Part shown: piece by piece, positions 1 through 9,761 of the stretch
Layout of the letters: each line of letters starts with the position of its first letter
How positions within the stretch are numbered: position 1 is the first letter of the stretch
Origin: a virus
Length of the DNA stretch: 39,037 nt
Reading direction: 5' to 3' (one strand)
IMG/VR virus record: IMGVR_UViG_3300037069_000794
Location: 1-39,037 of that record
Made by a program: the position numbers and the translations under genes
Notes under the pieces: model-generated
Databases searched by the model: none
What the model was told of the DNA's origin: nothing
What the model saw: the letters and a program-made list of their open reading frames with translations, nothing else

Positions 1-127
1 AAGGTTGCAATGCTAATCCCAGCCGTTCCGTCGAAGTTCGCCGTACCTGTCACCGGCCCCGTTAATGCGATGGCGCGAGCGGTAGCAAGCTTGGTTGCCG
101 ATGCCGCGAGAGTTGAAGCCGCCGAAT
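1..127. repeat. Terminal overlap, left copy (circular contig)
   Basis: Bases 2-127 are identical to 38912-39037; base 1 is A while its counterpart 38911 is G. The reading frame of the tail-fibre gene continues without a break across the join. This is what an assembler leaves when it closes a circular or circularly permuted molecule, so the repeat is probably an assembly overlap rather than a biological terminal repeat. The unit length is about 38,910 bp. Confidence 0.9.
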
Positions 128-797
128 TGGCCGGCACGTAAACGGTCCAGTTCCCAGCAGCGAGCCCTGTGGAGTAATAAAGAACATTCGTATCAACCTG
201 GAAACCTAGCTGCCCTATGAAATCAGGAACCTTGAGCCCACGCGCTGTAGCGTTGGCCCATACCGAAAGAGGCAAGTTAAGGATCGGTGCCGGAAGAGAG
301 AGAAGCGATTGAGCTTGGCCGGGTGTGAGGAAAGCAGCGTTTCCATTGGCGTCCAGCGTCAGAAAGGTTAAAGCCGTTGGAATCCCGGCGCCAGGGGCTT
401 GGCTGGCCTCAGTCACCCGCATACAACTGGCGATTTGGCGGGCGTGCTGCTGGACCAAGTAAGTCAGCTTGTCCAAGGCTGCCTCATGAGAAGCTGCTGG
501 AAACTTGTCATTCTCGGCGTAGCTGGTGAGCTGGGTAGCTGGCACCTCGCGGTAAATGGTTACGGTATGGGTTGAATCCCAAGCGGCAACCGTAGTCAGG
601 TTTCCCCCGGCATCAAGCCCCGCGCCCGTTACGGTGTAATCCGTGGTTAGAACGAGGGTCGCCTGAACTCCGGTTGAATCGGTGACGACCGCAACCAAGT
701 CGGAGTTGTTGGCGAATTTGAACGGAACCGGGTAAGGCGTGACCGTGGAATTGTTCCCGGCGTAACTAATTTTACTGGTATCTGATTGGACGCTCAT
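1..797 (-). CDS. Tail fibre protein, N-terminal part (gene crosses contig ends)
   Basis: I translated this by hand from the ATG at 797. The frame stays open to base 1 and continues at 38910 down to the stop at 38457, giving one protein of about 416 residues. The N-terminus has the start typical of T7-like fibre proteins that attach to the tail: a short Ser/Thr stretch, then a YPVPFKF motif near residue 22, a VVTDSTG strand, a TDYTV motif and a YREVP motif near residue 80. After it comes a helix rich in Ala and Gln (about 95-120), then a fibre body. It follows the giant virion gene with 60 bp between them, and that gap holds a copy of the recurrent 12-bp motif (810-821). The role is inferred as the virion-anchored fibre that carries or links to the receptor-binding part. 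Confidence 0.8.
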   Translation of the reverse strand, partial: MSVQSDTSKISYAGNNSTVTPYPVPFKFANNSDLVAVVTDSTGVQATLVLTTDYTVTGAGLDAGGNLTTVAAWDSTHTVTIYREVPATQLTSYAENDKFPAASHEAALDKLTYLVQQHARQIASCMRVTEASQAPGAGIPTALTFLTLDANGNAAFLTPGQAQSLLSLPAPILNLPLSVWANATARGLKVPDFIGQLGFQVDTNVLYYSTGLAAGNWTVYVPANSAASTLAASATKLATARAIALTGPVTGTANFDGTAGISIAT

Positions 798-809
798 AGC
801 ACAAAACAG

Positions 810-821
810 GGTCGAGTCAAT
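810..821 (-). promoter_or_regulatory. Recurrent 12-bp motif, copy A
   Basis: The minus strand reads ATTGACTCGACC. This exact 12-mer occurs five times in the window, each time between genes. Here it is 12 bp upstream of the tail-fibre ATG. Read as a sigma-70 -35 box, it would put transcription start inside the gene, so an ordinary host promoter is doubtful at this copy; a phage-specific promoter or an operator fits better. Confidence 0.6.
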
Positions 822-857
822 TCATGGGGTTAGCTGGGTAAATGGCAAGCCAATTCG

Positions 858-3800
858 CTACCTGCGTTTGCCGGTTGGTTTGGTGTTTCCAGAGAGCTTT
901 TCAAGCTCCTTGCGGCGGTCGTTAATCAGTCGAGCACCGACCCCAAGGGATTCCATCCCGTTACCCATGCCGAAACCGACAAGGTTGAGCGCGTCGGCCC
1001 CCTTGTTCATGTACCATTTCCAAGGGTCCTTGTTTCGGTTTGCATCCTCATTTTTGGAAAGCTTTCCGGTGGCTGATTGGACGAGTTTCCAAACCGAATC
1101 CAGCCCTCTTTCGGCGCTGCCAACGGCGGTGTGAGCGGGTTTGCCTTCGAGATGAGCAATCAAATCCCGAAGCAGCGGCATTTCAGCCAGGGGGCCAGCA
1201 AGCGCGGCAATGGCAAAATCCCGAGGCTCCCAATCGTGCGCGTTGAAAAAGCTATCCTCTTGGTCGTCGTGAGCCGAACGCCAAGCCGAAGACATCCCGG
1301 CGGCCATCAAGCCGCCTACAACGTGAGTGACGAACATCACGCGTGCGAGCTCAGTTTTGGAGCCTTCGCCGCTCATTGCGTGCTGAACTGCAGTCAGGAA
1401 CATTCCGGCTTTCTGTCGGCCGGGGGTTGCGAATAGCCACAAAAGCTTGCCCATTGGAGAGGCCCCGATTTCCGCAAGGCTGCGCTGAGTCATTGAAGCC
1501 GGGTAGGCGGTGCGGTAAACCATGTCTTCCGTGGCGTGCATCGCCATTGAATCGGCCTGCTCCTTGGTCATTCCTGGCATCTTCATCGCCTCGTTGAAAT
1601 GGTAATCGTAGGCGATGGCCGCTCCCCCTGTGGTGGCTACGGTGTCCACGAACGGGAGAATGTGCGTTCCAAGGTCCAAGAAGAGTTGGCGGCGGCTAGG
1701 GGCGGTTTCCCAAGACTTCGCCATTGCGGCTTTTTGCTCAGGGGACCAATCCCCATGAAGCCGGTTTTGGATGAAATCGGAATTCCAAATGTGACCGACT
1801 TCCATTTGACCAGCCAGAAGCTTTGCGAATCCCTTGGCGTAGGCCCCAAGCGGCATCTCGGCGGCGGCATTGAATGCGGAGAGAAGATGCTTGGATGCGG
1901 TCCCAAGGTTCCACGCAAGCCCTAGGTAAGCCGATGCCCCTGAAAGATGGCGGGCGATGTTATCGAGTTCTTTCCCAAGGCTCTTGGCTTTCAAGCCGCC
2001 GTCATTGATGGTTTTGACCCAATCCAAAAGCGGGTCGAGAGTGCTTTTGCCTTTGGCGGCTTCAAGAGAGTTGCGAACATCCTGGGAGCGCATGGTTCCA
2101 TTCATCTCCCGGGCGAACTCGGCGTAAGCCTTGAAATGCTCGGTTGCGGCTACGTGCTGGAAATAGTTCGTGAGCGCGTCGGCAAGTTCGGGGCGTGCTG
2201 AATGATTCTTTCGGGTCCGAAGGAAGCCAGTGCTCATCCCGCCGTCAAACATCACGTCTCCACCATAGGGAGACTGCGTAGCCTCTGCGGTGTCATGCTT
2301 GAACCGGGCCGGGGCATAGCCATCTTCCCGCGGTAGGTCAATCCCGTGCATGGATTGGAAGATTCGATTTAGCGGCTCGTATCCCTTGGCGTAGTTATCA
2401 GCCATCCAAGACCGGATTGCCTTGGCCTCATCTGGAAGCATCCCCTCGATTTTTGCCATCACCTCGGGCGTCCACCCGTTCTTTTCAAGGGCCTTGGCGT
2501 ACCGGCTTTGGCCTGCAAGCTGTGTCAAATAAACCCCCTCCATAGCGGTAAGCGGAACGGTTTCGGTGGTTCCCTTGGATTTGACGGTATCAACGGTCAC
2601 AGATTCCCGGCGCGAATCACTTGAGGACCACGCATCAACCGCCGATTTCAAGTCGGCCCGGTCCTCTTCTTTAATCCCGAATGGCTCAGGCTCAAGTTTG
2701 CCGTCAAGGATGTCGCGGGCGGTGTCGATTGGAATATCAACGCTCTCGACCTTCCGGCCCTCGATCTTGTCCACCTTGATATTGCGCTCGGTGCGGAGAT
2801 CCCAAAGAGCGCGGCCCCGTTCAAGTCGGCTGGTCTTTTTCCCGTAAATGGATTTTAGAAGCTCCTGAAACTCCCGGTGAGAATCGACCAAAGCTGTTTC
2901 CTTTTGGCGGGAGGCTTTTACATCGGCTTCGTGCCAGCGTTGCGTCACGGCATTGTCACGACCAAGAGCAACCTCCAAAACCTGTGTGAATGACCGGAAC
3001 CGCTGCAAGAGCCCCTTGGAGCCTCCATTAAGACCGCTATCAGCATCCTTGGAGGCGATCAGTTCGGAATCGGTCCCTTTCTTGCCTGCGCCGTCGATGA
3101 TTGCGCCGCGAAGCGACTTGACCTGTTCAAGCCTGGATTGCTCTTGGGCGATCCATGAGGAACGGCCTTTTTCGTAAATCTCCTTTGCGAGCTTGAATGA
3201 GGAAGCCAGTTCATCGGCGGTTTTGCCCTTCAAATCCCCAAACGCTTCGAGGTAATGAGCTTTTTCAGTCAGCGCCAGGATTGCCTTGGTGTCAGCCGGG
3301 TCGGTATCGGCGTAAGCCTGATTGATCCCGTCAAGTTCCCGCTGAACATCATCGCCACTGAGTTGTGAAACTCGGTCGATTTCCTTAAATGCCCGGTGGC
3401 CTTCAACGCCGATCTTGCCTTTGACCTTCTCGCCCTTACCTCCTACGGGATGGGATTTCTCGATTAAGCCTTCAATCTGGCCGGCGTAATCCTTCTTTAA
3501 GACGCCTTCGAGGGCCCGGTCAACTTTGCCAAGCTGCTCATTTACGAACTTTGCTCTGGCTGCGTTTCCCTTGAGCTCTGCGAGCATCTTATAGGCGCTT
3601 CCTCCGATCTTTGCGCGAACCTCGGGCGGCAGGGTGGAGGCAACGGCGTCAAGCGTGGCGAAGGCGTGAAGCATTTCAGCGCGTCCCGCCTTCTCTTTTC
3701 CCATGACTTCGAGCGCAAATGGATAGAGTGATTTATCGGCCTTGTCCTTGAGGGCTTGAATCTTCTCGCTGGCCCGCTCGTAAATCTTCAGCCGCTCCTT

Positions 3801-6731
3801 GGGGTCGCGTTTAAGCGCGTCGATCTTGTCGGAAATCCGTTGGGTGTAATCGGCGCTTGAGAGGGTGGAGAACGAAACGCCAGCAATCTCCCCGGCTGCT
3901 TCATGGGTAGCCTGCGAAACATTGCGCTCGTCCTTCAAGCCAACGCTCTTTGCAAGGAAGTCCTCAAAGTTCCCGCTGAGCTTGCCCGAGTCGGATAGAC
4001 TCTTGAGAGTTCCGGCCCGCTTGAATACCTCTTTGAAGTAGGTCACGGCACGGGCAATAAAGCCCATGACGCTCTTGGGTAGGCCCTCGATTGCCTTTAG
4101 GTTCCCGAAGAACTTGGCTTTCACCATGTCGGCAACGCCTTCTTGCAGGGCGGTTTCCTGTTGGGTGGGCGTGGCGTTCTCAGGGATTGCAAACTCTGGG
4201 TGATGCTCGGCCCAAGCTTTCACGGCTGCAAGTGCGTCCTCCATTGAGAGTGAACCGTCAGAGAGGGCTTTCTTTAAATCCCCGTGGGCGCGTTCCTCGA
4301 TCATGGTGTCAACGCTTCCACCTTGGTAAATCTTGGAAACGTCCGTGAAGAGGTTTTCTCGAATATCGGCCACGTTCTCACCTAGCACACGGAACCCGCT
4401 TGCCGTATCGCCCGCCTGCGCCCCGGCAATCCGCATCCGTTCGGCTACCTGTTCAGGAGTGGCTTGATTCTCGCCAATGGCATCTTGAAGTGTCTTGGAT
4501 TCCTTGATGAGCTCAACGCGACGATTCGGGTCTTTCTCCTCAAAGAACGCTTTCAGGTCGTTCATCGCCTGCGCTTCGTGGTCGCCGGTGATGTCGGAAG
4601 TCGTGCGATCGGTAACAGCCGCAAGAGCCGCCGATTCATCGCGGGTTTCAAGCGTGACGTTTCCGGCCTTGTCGAGCACCTGATAGCCGCCGTCTGCCGT
4701 TGTGCGAAGCGTGGGGGCCTCGGGGCTCTCCTGCATGGTTTTGGCGTGGTCAAGGTCTGCCTGCATCGCAACGCCTGCGGCCTTGATTTCTGCCGGGGTC
4801 CTTGCCTGCCAGGCCTGCCGGAATTGCTGCTCGGCGCCTGCTGCGTCTCCGCTGGCGTGGGCTTGGGCGATTGCCTGCGCGTCCTCGGGCTTAATTCCGA
4901 ACTTTTGAAGCGCGTCGGGGTCTTGAATGATCTTTGAGACAAACCCGCTTTCGTTGGACGCCATCACCCCGGCCCCGACCATTGCCATAGGCAACGCCAT
5001 CCAGAAGGTTTCAGGGGTTTGTTTCCATGCGTCCCCGATTTGCTGTTTCCAATCCACTTGCGGAACATCCTTATCGAGTGCGGAAATCACGCTTTGAGAA
5101 GCCGCTGGGATCAGGTTGATTCCCGTAAGCATCGCCGTTTGCTCGGCTGTCCCTGCTGCCGTTCCGATTGCCGCCCGCGCCCAAAAGTTTGAAGTCGGCG
5201 TCATGAGGTCGGAAACGGCCTTGGAAAAGAAAGGAAGTTTCCCGGCCATCGCCTGCAACGGAAGCTTGAATGCTGCCGCCTGCGCAACCCCCGTCACCCC
5301 AGCAACCATCGCGGCCTTGGTCGGGTCAAGGTCTGGATATTTCACCCGAAGCGAATCATAGGCCCCGCCGCTCATGGAAACGGCGGATAGCGCCAAGCCG
5401 CCAGGGATTGAAGCCTCTGCCATTAGGGGCGCTGATCCGGCCATCATGTAGAGCCCTTTTTCGGCTGCGTTGGGGATTACCCCCGTGAGAACCGGCTTGA
5501 TCGGGTCTAGATTGGTTTCCGCAAAGTTGCGAAGCTCGCGCAAGACTTGGTTGGTCTGAATCTTGGCGTTAACCTGAGCCAGAAGCGCCTTTCGTTCGGG
5601 CTCGGTGGCATCCCTTACGGGTCCGTCGATATTCAACGCCTGCGGCATCCCGGTCGCGAATGAGCCGACTGCTTGGCTTTGCGCCTGAACGCTTAAAAGA
5701 TTGTCGAGTGAAGCATCTTTCCCGACGATCTGAGGAGAGCCATTTTCAAGCTCCTCCTTAATTTTCGTAAGCTGCAAATCGGATGCGGCCCCAAAAGCTC
5801 CCGTTGCCAAGCTGGACGCGCCCCGCTCAAAGCTCTTGCCAGTTTGACCCCCAAAGGTCGAAAGCTTGTCGATGAAATCAACCGGGTTCTTGGCCCCGTT
5901 TTCCTTGGCGAACAAGGTCAGCATTCCGAAGACCGATTGCTTATCCTGCGGGCTGAGTGCGGCGATGCGAGAGGCAGCTTCATCCAATGTTTCGCCGGTC
6001 TTGAGCTTATTGTCACCAACGTCCTGGTTGAGAACGTCCCGGGCAACGGTGAACAAATCCTTGTTGGCTGTTGCTAGTGCGTAGCTGCGATTATAGGAAG
6101 CCTGAACCGTTTTCCAATCCTCGCCATTGTCAAAGCTGGGCGAGCCTTCGGGCCGGAAAGCTGCCGCCGTTGCGTTCATTGCCTGAAAGTGAGGAGCCCA
6201 ATCAGCGGGCTTACCTTCAAGCGCATCATTCAACCCCGTGTTGGCGCTGGTGGTTGCTATCTTGGAAAGGAGATCGTTCTTGGCCTTCGCGTCGTTGATA
6301 TTGCTCTGGACCGTGTTGAAAAACTCTCCATCGGTGATTTCAGGCTTTCCGAAGCGTTCGCGGGCAATCTTGTCCCGAAGCATCGGATAAACGTCCGTCA
6401 CCTGATCACGAGGCAATCCCTGCTGGGCGGCAATCCATCCGATATTTGCAAACCGCTTTTTGTCGGCCTCCTCATCGCTGCCAAGGAGCTTGGATGTCTG
6501 CGAGTTCTCAGGTGTCCATTGGCCCCCAAGGGTCTTGGGATCTGTGAACATGCTTTGCGCGCTCTCGATCCCGGCTTGATAATTTGCCTGCGCCCGCTGC
6601 GCCCGGTCGGCGTCAAACTGCTGGGCAATCTGTTGTTGGCGCTCGGGGGTTGCGTCGGGCGCGTCATGCTCGGCCACTAGCGCGTTAATCTGGTCGGGAT
6701 TCAAGAGCCCGGTTTGGTCGGGTGCGCTCAT
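858..6731 (-). CDS. Giant virion protein, probable internal (ejection) protein
   Basis: At 1957 residues this is the largest gene in the genome. Its place between the smaller internal virion proteins and the fibre is where T7-like phages encode their large ejection protein (gp16 type). The N-terminal 300 residues are Gln/Asp-rich and helical. Residues of about 420-600 carry several hydrophobic Gly/Ala-rich stretches that could insert into membrane. A long charged helical region, probably coiled coil, fills the middle. The C-terminus has further Ala/Met-rich amphipathic segments. Around residues 810-890 there is EERAHGDL followed by EGVADM, which faintly recalls zinc-peptidase motifs but lacks a proper HExxH, so I do not claim activity. 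The ATG shares one base with the stop of the upstream gene (TAATG). The role as a DNA-ejection or trans-envelope channel protein is inferred from size, position and composition. Confidence 0.65.
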   Translation of the reverse strand: MSAPDQTGLLNPDQINALVAEHDAPDATPERQQQIAQQFDADRAQRAQANYQAGIESAQSMFTDPKTLGGQWTPENSQTSKLLGSDEEADKKRFANIGWIAAQQGLPRDQVTDVYPMLRDKIARERFGKPEITDGEFFNTVQSNINDAKAKNDLLSKIATTSANTGLNDALEGKPADWAPHFQAMNATAAAFRPEGSPSFDNGEDWKTVQASYNRSYALATANKDLFTVARDVLNQDVGDNKLKTGETLDEAASRIAALSPQDKQSVFGMLTLFAKENGAKNPVDFIDKLSTFGGQTGKSFERGASSLATGAFGAASDLQLTKIKEELENGSPQIVGKDASLDNLLSVQAQSQAVGSFATGMPQALNIDGPVRDATEPERKALLAQVNAKIQTNQVLRELRNFAETNLDPIKPVLTGVIPNAAEKGLYMMAGSAPLMAEASIPGGLALSAVSMSGGAYDSLRVKYPDLDPTKAAMVAGVTGVAQAAAFKLPLQAMAGKLPFFSKAVSDLMTPTSNFWARAAIGTAAGTAEQTAMLTGINLIPAASQSVISALDKDVPQVDWKQQIGDAWKQTPETFWMALPMAMVGAGVMASNESGFVSKIIQDPDALQKFGIKPEDAQAIAQAHASGDAAGAEQQFRQAWQARTPAEIKAAGVAMQADLDHAKTMQESPEAPTLRTTADGGYQVLDKAGNVTLETRDESAALAAVTDRTTSDITGDHEAQAMNDLKAFFEEKDPNRRVELIKESKTLQDAIGENQATPEQVAERMRIAGAQAGDTASGFRVLGENVADIRENLFTDVSKIYQGGSVDTMIEERAHGDLKKALSDGSLSMEDALAAVKAWAEHHPEFAIPENATPTQQETALQEGVADMVKAKFFGNLKAIEGLPKSVMGFIARAVTYFKEVFKRAGTLKSLSDSGKLSGNFEDFLAKSVGLKDERNVSQATHEAAGEIAGVSFSTLSSADYTQRISDKIDALKRDPKERLKIYERASEKIQALKDKADKSLYPFALEVMGKEKAGRAEMLHAFATLDAVASTLPPEVRAKIGGSAYKMLAELKGNAARAKFVNEQLGKVDRALEGVLKKDYAGQIEGLIEKSHPVGGKGEKVKGKIGVEGHRAFKEIDRVSQLSGDDVQRELDGINQAYADTDPADTKAILALTEKAHYLEAFGDLKGKTADELASSFKLAKEIYEKGRSSWIAQEQSRLEQVKSLRGAIIDGAGKKGTDSELIASKDADSGLNGGSKGLLQRFRSFTQVLEVALGRDNAVTQRWHEADVKASRQKETALVDSHREFQELLKSIYGKKTSRLERGRALWDLRTERNIKVDKIEGRKVESVDIPIDTARDILDGKLEPEPFGIKEEDRADLKSAVDAWSSSDSRRESVTVDTVKSKGTTETVPLTAMEGVYLTQLAGQSRYAKALEKNGWTPEVMAKIEGMLPDEAKAIRSWMADNYAKGYEPLNRIFQSMHGIDLPREDGYAPARFKHDTAEATQSPYGGDVMFDGGMSTGFLRTRKNHSARPELADALTNYFQHVAATEHFKAYAEFAREMNGTMRSQDVRNSLEAAKGKSTLDPLLDWVKTINDGGLKAKSLGKELDNIARHLSGASAYLGLAWNLGTASKHLLSAFNAAAEMPLGAYAKGFAKLLAGQMEVGHIWNSDFIQNRLHGDWSPEQKAAMAKSWETAPSRRQLFLDLGTHILPFVDTVATTGGAAIAYDYHFNEAMKMPGMTKEQADSMAMHATEDMVYRTAYPASMTQRSLAEIGASPMGKLLWLFATPGRQKAGMFLTAVQHAMSGEGSKTELARVMFVTHVVGGLMAAGMSSAWRSAHDDQEDSFFNAHDWEPRDFAIAALAGPLAEMPLLRDLIAHLEGKPAHTAVGSAERGLDSVWKLVQSATGKLSKNEDANRNKDPWKWYMNKGADALNLVGFGMGNGMESLGVGARLINDRRKELEKLSGNTKPTGKRR

Positions 6732-8656
6732 TATTGGTTGAATGCTGCGAGTTCTGCCTTACGGCGATTAACGAGCCCGGGAAGCTCAACCATTTGACCG
6801 CCTTGAGCCTGCTTGGTGTATTGGCTCATTCTGGCCTGTAAATCGGCTATTCCCTTGCTGCGTGAGAGAACGCTTGCGCCCGCGCCCGTGTTAAAGTCGA
6901 AGCTTACAAGCGCGTCCCGTTGGGCTTGAGTCAGGTTCCATCCTCCTTGTTTTGCCGCTGCATCAACGCTTTGTGCGCTGGTGGAAAGCTCCTGCCTCAA
7001 TCTGGCGTCGGCCTGAGGTTCGTCAATAACTTCACCGATGGACTTTGCCCGGGTGCCATAGCCGACGCTGTTTTGAGTGCCGTCATGGAAAGCGTTTGCG
7101 TTGAATCCCTCGCGCTCCTTGACCTGCTCAACCAGCGCGTCACTCACCCCGGCCTTCGCCGTAGGGCTTGCGGTGATTTGGTCGTAACGCGGGCTCAAGG
7201 AAACCGCGTCAGGGTGAGCGCCCCAAGTCGTTGGGTGCAGCAGGTGCCAAGTGTTATCATGGTAGACATCCGGCGCGGGCGGCGGCGTGGCCTGTTTCAC
7301 CTTGTCGTTGAGCCATTGCTCGGCATCCTTAAGGCTGGATTTAGGATTCTCCTTTGTCCATTGGGAAAGGTCGTACTGGATGGCCGAGGCGGCTTCCCAT
7401 GCCTTCCCGGCTGCGGCTGGGTCAACGGGTTGGCCGTTCTTCTTGGTCACGTCCCCGAATGTCCCCATTGAGGTAAGCTGCTGAATCCGGCTACTCAAGG
7501 TCTGCTTGATGGTCGTGTCCGGTGACTCCGAATGCTCAAGGGCTTTGCGGATAGGATCTTTCCAACCTTCTGGCAGCGCGTGAATGTCTCCCGTGATGGC
7601 GTAGAGTTTCGCGCCGTCAGGGTCCTTGGAAGCGTCGTAATTATTGGCCTTATAAAGCGTGTTGGCCCATTGCTCAGGGTCGGGCGGCTGGGTCTTGCCC
7701 ATCTTCGCCATGATGATGTCTTCATCCGTGTGGCTCAGATACCCACCGGCAAGCGTCTCGATCTGTTCTCTGCCACCGTTCAAGAGATTATTCTCGGCCA
7801 TCTGCACAATTTGATCCCTGCGCCGTCCTCGCTCGGTATAGGTCGCCCGGGTGGCTTCATCCTGTAGCTTCTCAAGCTGCGGGAGGGAAAGCTTTGAGCC
7901 CTGAACCTGCCCCTTGTCGTCCACCAACCCGGCAAGCTGCTGTTGAACGGCCATTGGGTCGGCATCAATGCCACGCTCCCACTGGTTGAGTTCGTGCTTC
8001 TGGTCGATGTGCTTGGCGTACTCGTCGATCACTTCCGGGTGGTCGATGTGTTGTGCCTTCATCTGATCCAAGGTCGCATGAGCCCCGGCAATGTCCCCCG
8101 CGTCGGTCTGATCGTTGACCCGGTTAAAGAAGGTCTGCTTGGCAAGCTCGGCCTCTTTGGAAGCTGCGGTAAGATTCAATTCGTCGGTGGTCTTGACGCC
8201 AAAGTGATTGGCGTACATCGAAAGCTGTTGTTTTGCCAAGGGCGACAAGTCGGGATTGCTGACGGTTGAGCTAATGACATCCGGTAGCCGGTCTTTCCAA
8301 CCCTGCGTGATCTGGTTGGGATCAAGCCCGGGTTGTTTGGCGACTTCCGCTTGATAATCCGAATAGGCTTTCCCGATGGCGTCTTGACCTTCCATCACTT
8401 GCCGCTGAACCCGAAGCTGTGCGGCCTTGTCGGCAATCTGGCCGGTTACACTTCCAATCTCGGACACGCCTTTTGCGACCTGCTGCAATCCTTCGTAGGG
8501 AGCGGAGAGAAGATCAATCGGGGCCTGCCGCTGTTGGAGTTGCTGTTTGGCCTCTCCGAACGTCTGCATGACGGAGCGTTGAGCCCCGCCCGTGTCTGGA
8601 ATGCCGGGGTTTGCTTGGGGAGCATTCGGGACCTCTGCCAGTGGGATATTAGGCAT
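6731..8656 (-). CDS. Internal virion protein with C-terminal GH24-type lysozyme
   Basis: The protein has 641 residues. Residues 1-490 are helical and Gln/Ala-rich with no recognised domain. Residues 504-641 resemble a T4/P1-type lysozyme. Glu516 is followed by Gly and, nine residues later, Asp525, then SVGYGTR, which matches the E-8-D-5-T layout of the family with Ser530 near the position of the usual catalytic Thr. A conserved LVSFDFNTGAG segment and a C-terminal GLVNRRKAE segment (around 626-635) complete the fold. It is probably carried in the virion and cuts peptidoglycan locally during DNA entry, like the transglycosylase of T7 gp16, although it could also act in lysis. The upstream gene starts at 9300 and stops 5 bp before this ATG. 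Confidence 0.75.
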   Translation of the reverse strand: MPNIPLAEVPNAPQANPGIPDTGGAQRSVMQTFGEAKQQLQQRQAPIDLLSAPYEGLQQVAKGVSEIGSVTGQIADKAAQLRVQRQVMEGQDAIGKAYSDYQAEVAKQPGLDPNQITQGWKDRLPDVISSTVSNPDLSPLAKQQLSMYANHFGVKTTDELNLTAASKEAELAKQTFFNRVNDQTDAGDIAGAHATLDQMKAQHIDHPEVIDEYAKHIDQKHELNQWERGIDADPMAVQQQLAGLVDDKGQVQGSKLSLPQLEKLQDEATRATYTERGRRRDQIVQMAENNLLNGGREQIETLAGGYLSHTDEDIIMAKMGKTQPPDPEQWANTLYKANNYDASKDPDGAKLYAITGDIHALPEGWKDPIRKALEHSESPDTTIKQTLSSRIQQLTSMGTFGDVTKKNGQPVDPAAAGKAWEAASAIQYDLSQWTKENPKSSLKDAEQWLNDKVKQATPPPAPDVYHDNTWHLLHPTTWGAHPDAVSLSPRYDQITASPTAKAGVSDALVEQVKEREGFNANAFHDGTQNSVGYGTRAKSIGEVIDEPQADARLRQELSTSAQSVDAAAKQGGWNLTQAQRDALVSFDFNTGAGASVLSRSKGIADLQARMSQYTKQAQGGQMVELPGLVNRRKAELAAFNQ

Positions 8657-8661
8657 AAATT

Positions 8662-9300
8662 TTAACTGGCCTTGTACATTGAACCGGCTGCGCTGCCTGC
8701 GGAGCTTAACAGGGTTCCTGCGGCCTTATACTCCCCGGCCTGCATGTCTGCCGATCCTTGTAGTTGGGTGAGGTTCGCCATCGCATTGGCATTTGCGGCC
8801 CCGGCTTTTGCCCCGTAGACATCGAGAGTGAGAAGCGATTTGCGGTAATCGGCCCCGTTGTACTCGTAGTTCAAGGCGTGATTTGCAACCTCGCTCTTAT
8901 AAAGCGTGTCAGACTGCGCAGTTTGGAACTTGGAAGCGGTATCGGAAAGAACGGCAAGTGGAGAGCCTTGCATGATAACCCCGGCCCCTGCATAGGCGGC
9001 TCGCTGCTTTGCCATGAGGGCGCTTTTCTCGGTTTCTGAGCGGAGAATTGCCTCTTTGGCTTGGGAGAGATTAGCGGCTTGCTGCTGGCGAATCGCGGTC
9101 TGCTGCTGGGTGTAGAGATTGCCCTGCGCCTGCGCCTGATTGACGGCCATCTGCTGATTGACAGCGGCGTTATTACGCTGAACGGCGGCGTTGTAATTCG
9201 CCATTCCCTCCTGCGTCTTCCCTTGCTCGTAGCTGGAATAAGCCGAGATTCCCCCGGCTGCAACAGATGCGACGATTGCAACTACTGCTAAAGCTGGCAT
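8662..9300 (-). CDS. Small internal virion protein (T7 gp14-like position)
   Basis: The protein has 212 residues. It begins with a hydrophobic Ala/Val segment (about residues 3-22), then a Gln/Asn/Ala-rich helix (about 30-90), and ends Gly/Ser/Ala-rich. This composition and the place just before the lysozyme-bearing protein match the small inner-core or ejection proteins of podoviruses, which go into the outer membrane during infection. I infer the role from position, length and composition; there is no catalytic motif. It overlaps the preceding GNAT-like gene by 13 bp. Confidence 0.6.
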   Translation of the reverse strand: MPALAVVAIVASVAAGGISAYSSYEQGKTQEGMANYNAAVQRNNAAVNQQMAVNQAQAQGNLYTQQQTAIRQQQAANLSQAKEAILRSETEKSALMAKQRAAYAGAGVIMQGSPLAVLSDTASKFQTAQSDTLYKSEVANHALNYEYNGADYRKSLLTLDVYGAKAGAANANAMANLTQLQGSADMQAGEYKAAGTLLSSAGSAAGSMYKAS

Positions 9301-9722
9301 GGGGCCTCCTTGGTGAGATTATTGACCATCATAGAGAGTTCAGTTTGGACACGCACAAACCCGAGCCGCTTGGATTCCCGTGCAAGCGCGCTATTGCAGA
9401 AGGTGATCATGGTTCCGTAGTCCAACCTGATTGCCTCGCTTTTCAGGAACCCTATGATTGAACCGATCGCATCGCGGGCCTGCGCCAACGTCAGCCCCGG
9501 GCGGGAAATTGTTCCCTCAAGGAAGCAGACCCCAACAGAGTTATCCATGTAAAGCCATGCGCAGGCATCAGGGGCCTCGCCTTCCCCGGGAATAGCCATC
9601 ACGCCAAGCTTCGGCAGAATGACCTTTGGCAGCGGATCAAACCCGCGATCCTTCCACCATTGGCAAACCGTGTCATAATCCGTCTGCGGATCAAACAGCT
9701 TTAAGAGGTATGCCTTTTCCAT
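9288..9722 (-). CDS. Putative GNAT-like acetyltransferase-fold virion-region protein
   Basis: The protein has 144 residues. Its layout (FDPQTDYDTVCQWWKDRGF, then LGVMA, a YMDNSVGVCFLEG strand pair, a helix, and C-terminal SKRLGFVRV) looks like a small acyl-CoA N-acetyltransferase fold, and similar small proteins sit in the tail-to-core segment of many podoviruses. No catalytic residue can be assigned, and it may be structural. It stands alone behind a short hairpin terminator (9762-9784) and a motif copy (9743-9754). Its start at 9722 is 21 bp from the motif, so it may open a separate transcription unit for the ejection proteins. Confidence 0.5.
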   Translation of the reverse strand: MEKAYLLKLFDPQTDYDTVCQWWKDRGFDPLPKVILPKLGVMAIPGEGEAPDACAWLYMDNSVGVCFLEGTISRPGLTLAQARDAIGSIIGFLKSEAIRLDYGTMITFCNSALARESKRLGFVRVQTELSMMVNNLTKEAPCQL

Positions 9723-9742
9723 AAACGGTTAGTATCGATCGA

Positions 9743-9754
9743 GGTCGAGTCAAT
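9743..9754 (-). promoter_or_regulatory. Recurrent 12-bp motif, copy B
   Basis: This is an exact copy of ATTGACTCGACC on the minus strand, with the same TGTATTGAC left flank as copy C. It lies in the 67-bp gap between the nozzle gene and the GNAT-like gene, just after a terminator-like hairpin, as expected for the start of a new transcription unit. Confidence 0.6.
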
Positions 9755-9761
9755 ACATGGA

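Noticed and set aside
810-821. An ordinary sigma-70 -35 box at every motif copy.
   Set aside because: At copies A and B the implied start of transcription would be at or after the start codon, and copies D and F point away from any gene. It remains possible for copies C and E.
4464-4937. A 157-codon plus-strand frame inside the giant virion gene.
   Set aside because: It is a shadow of the 1957-residue gene, which is uninterrupted and supported by position and length.
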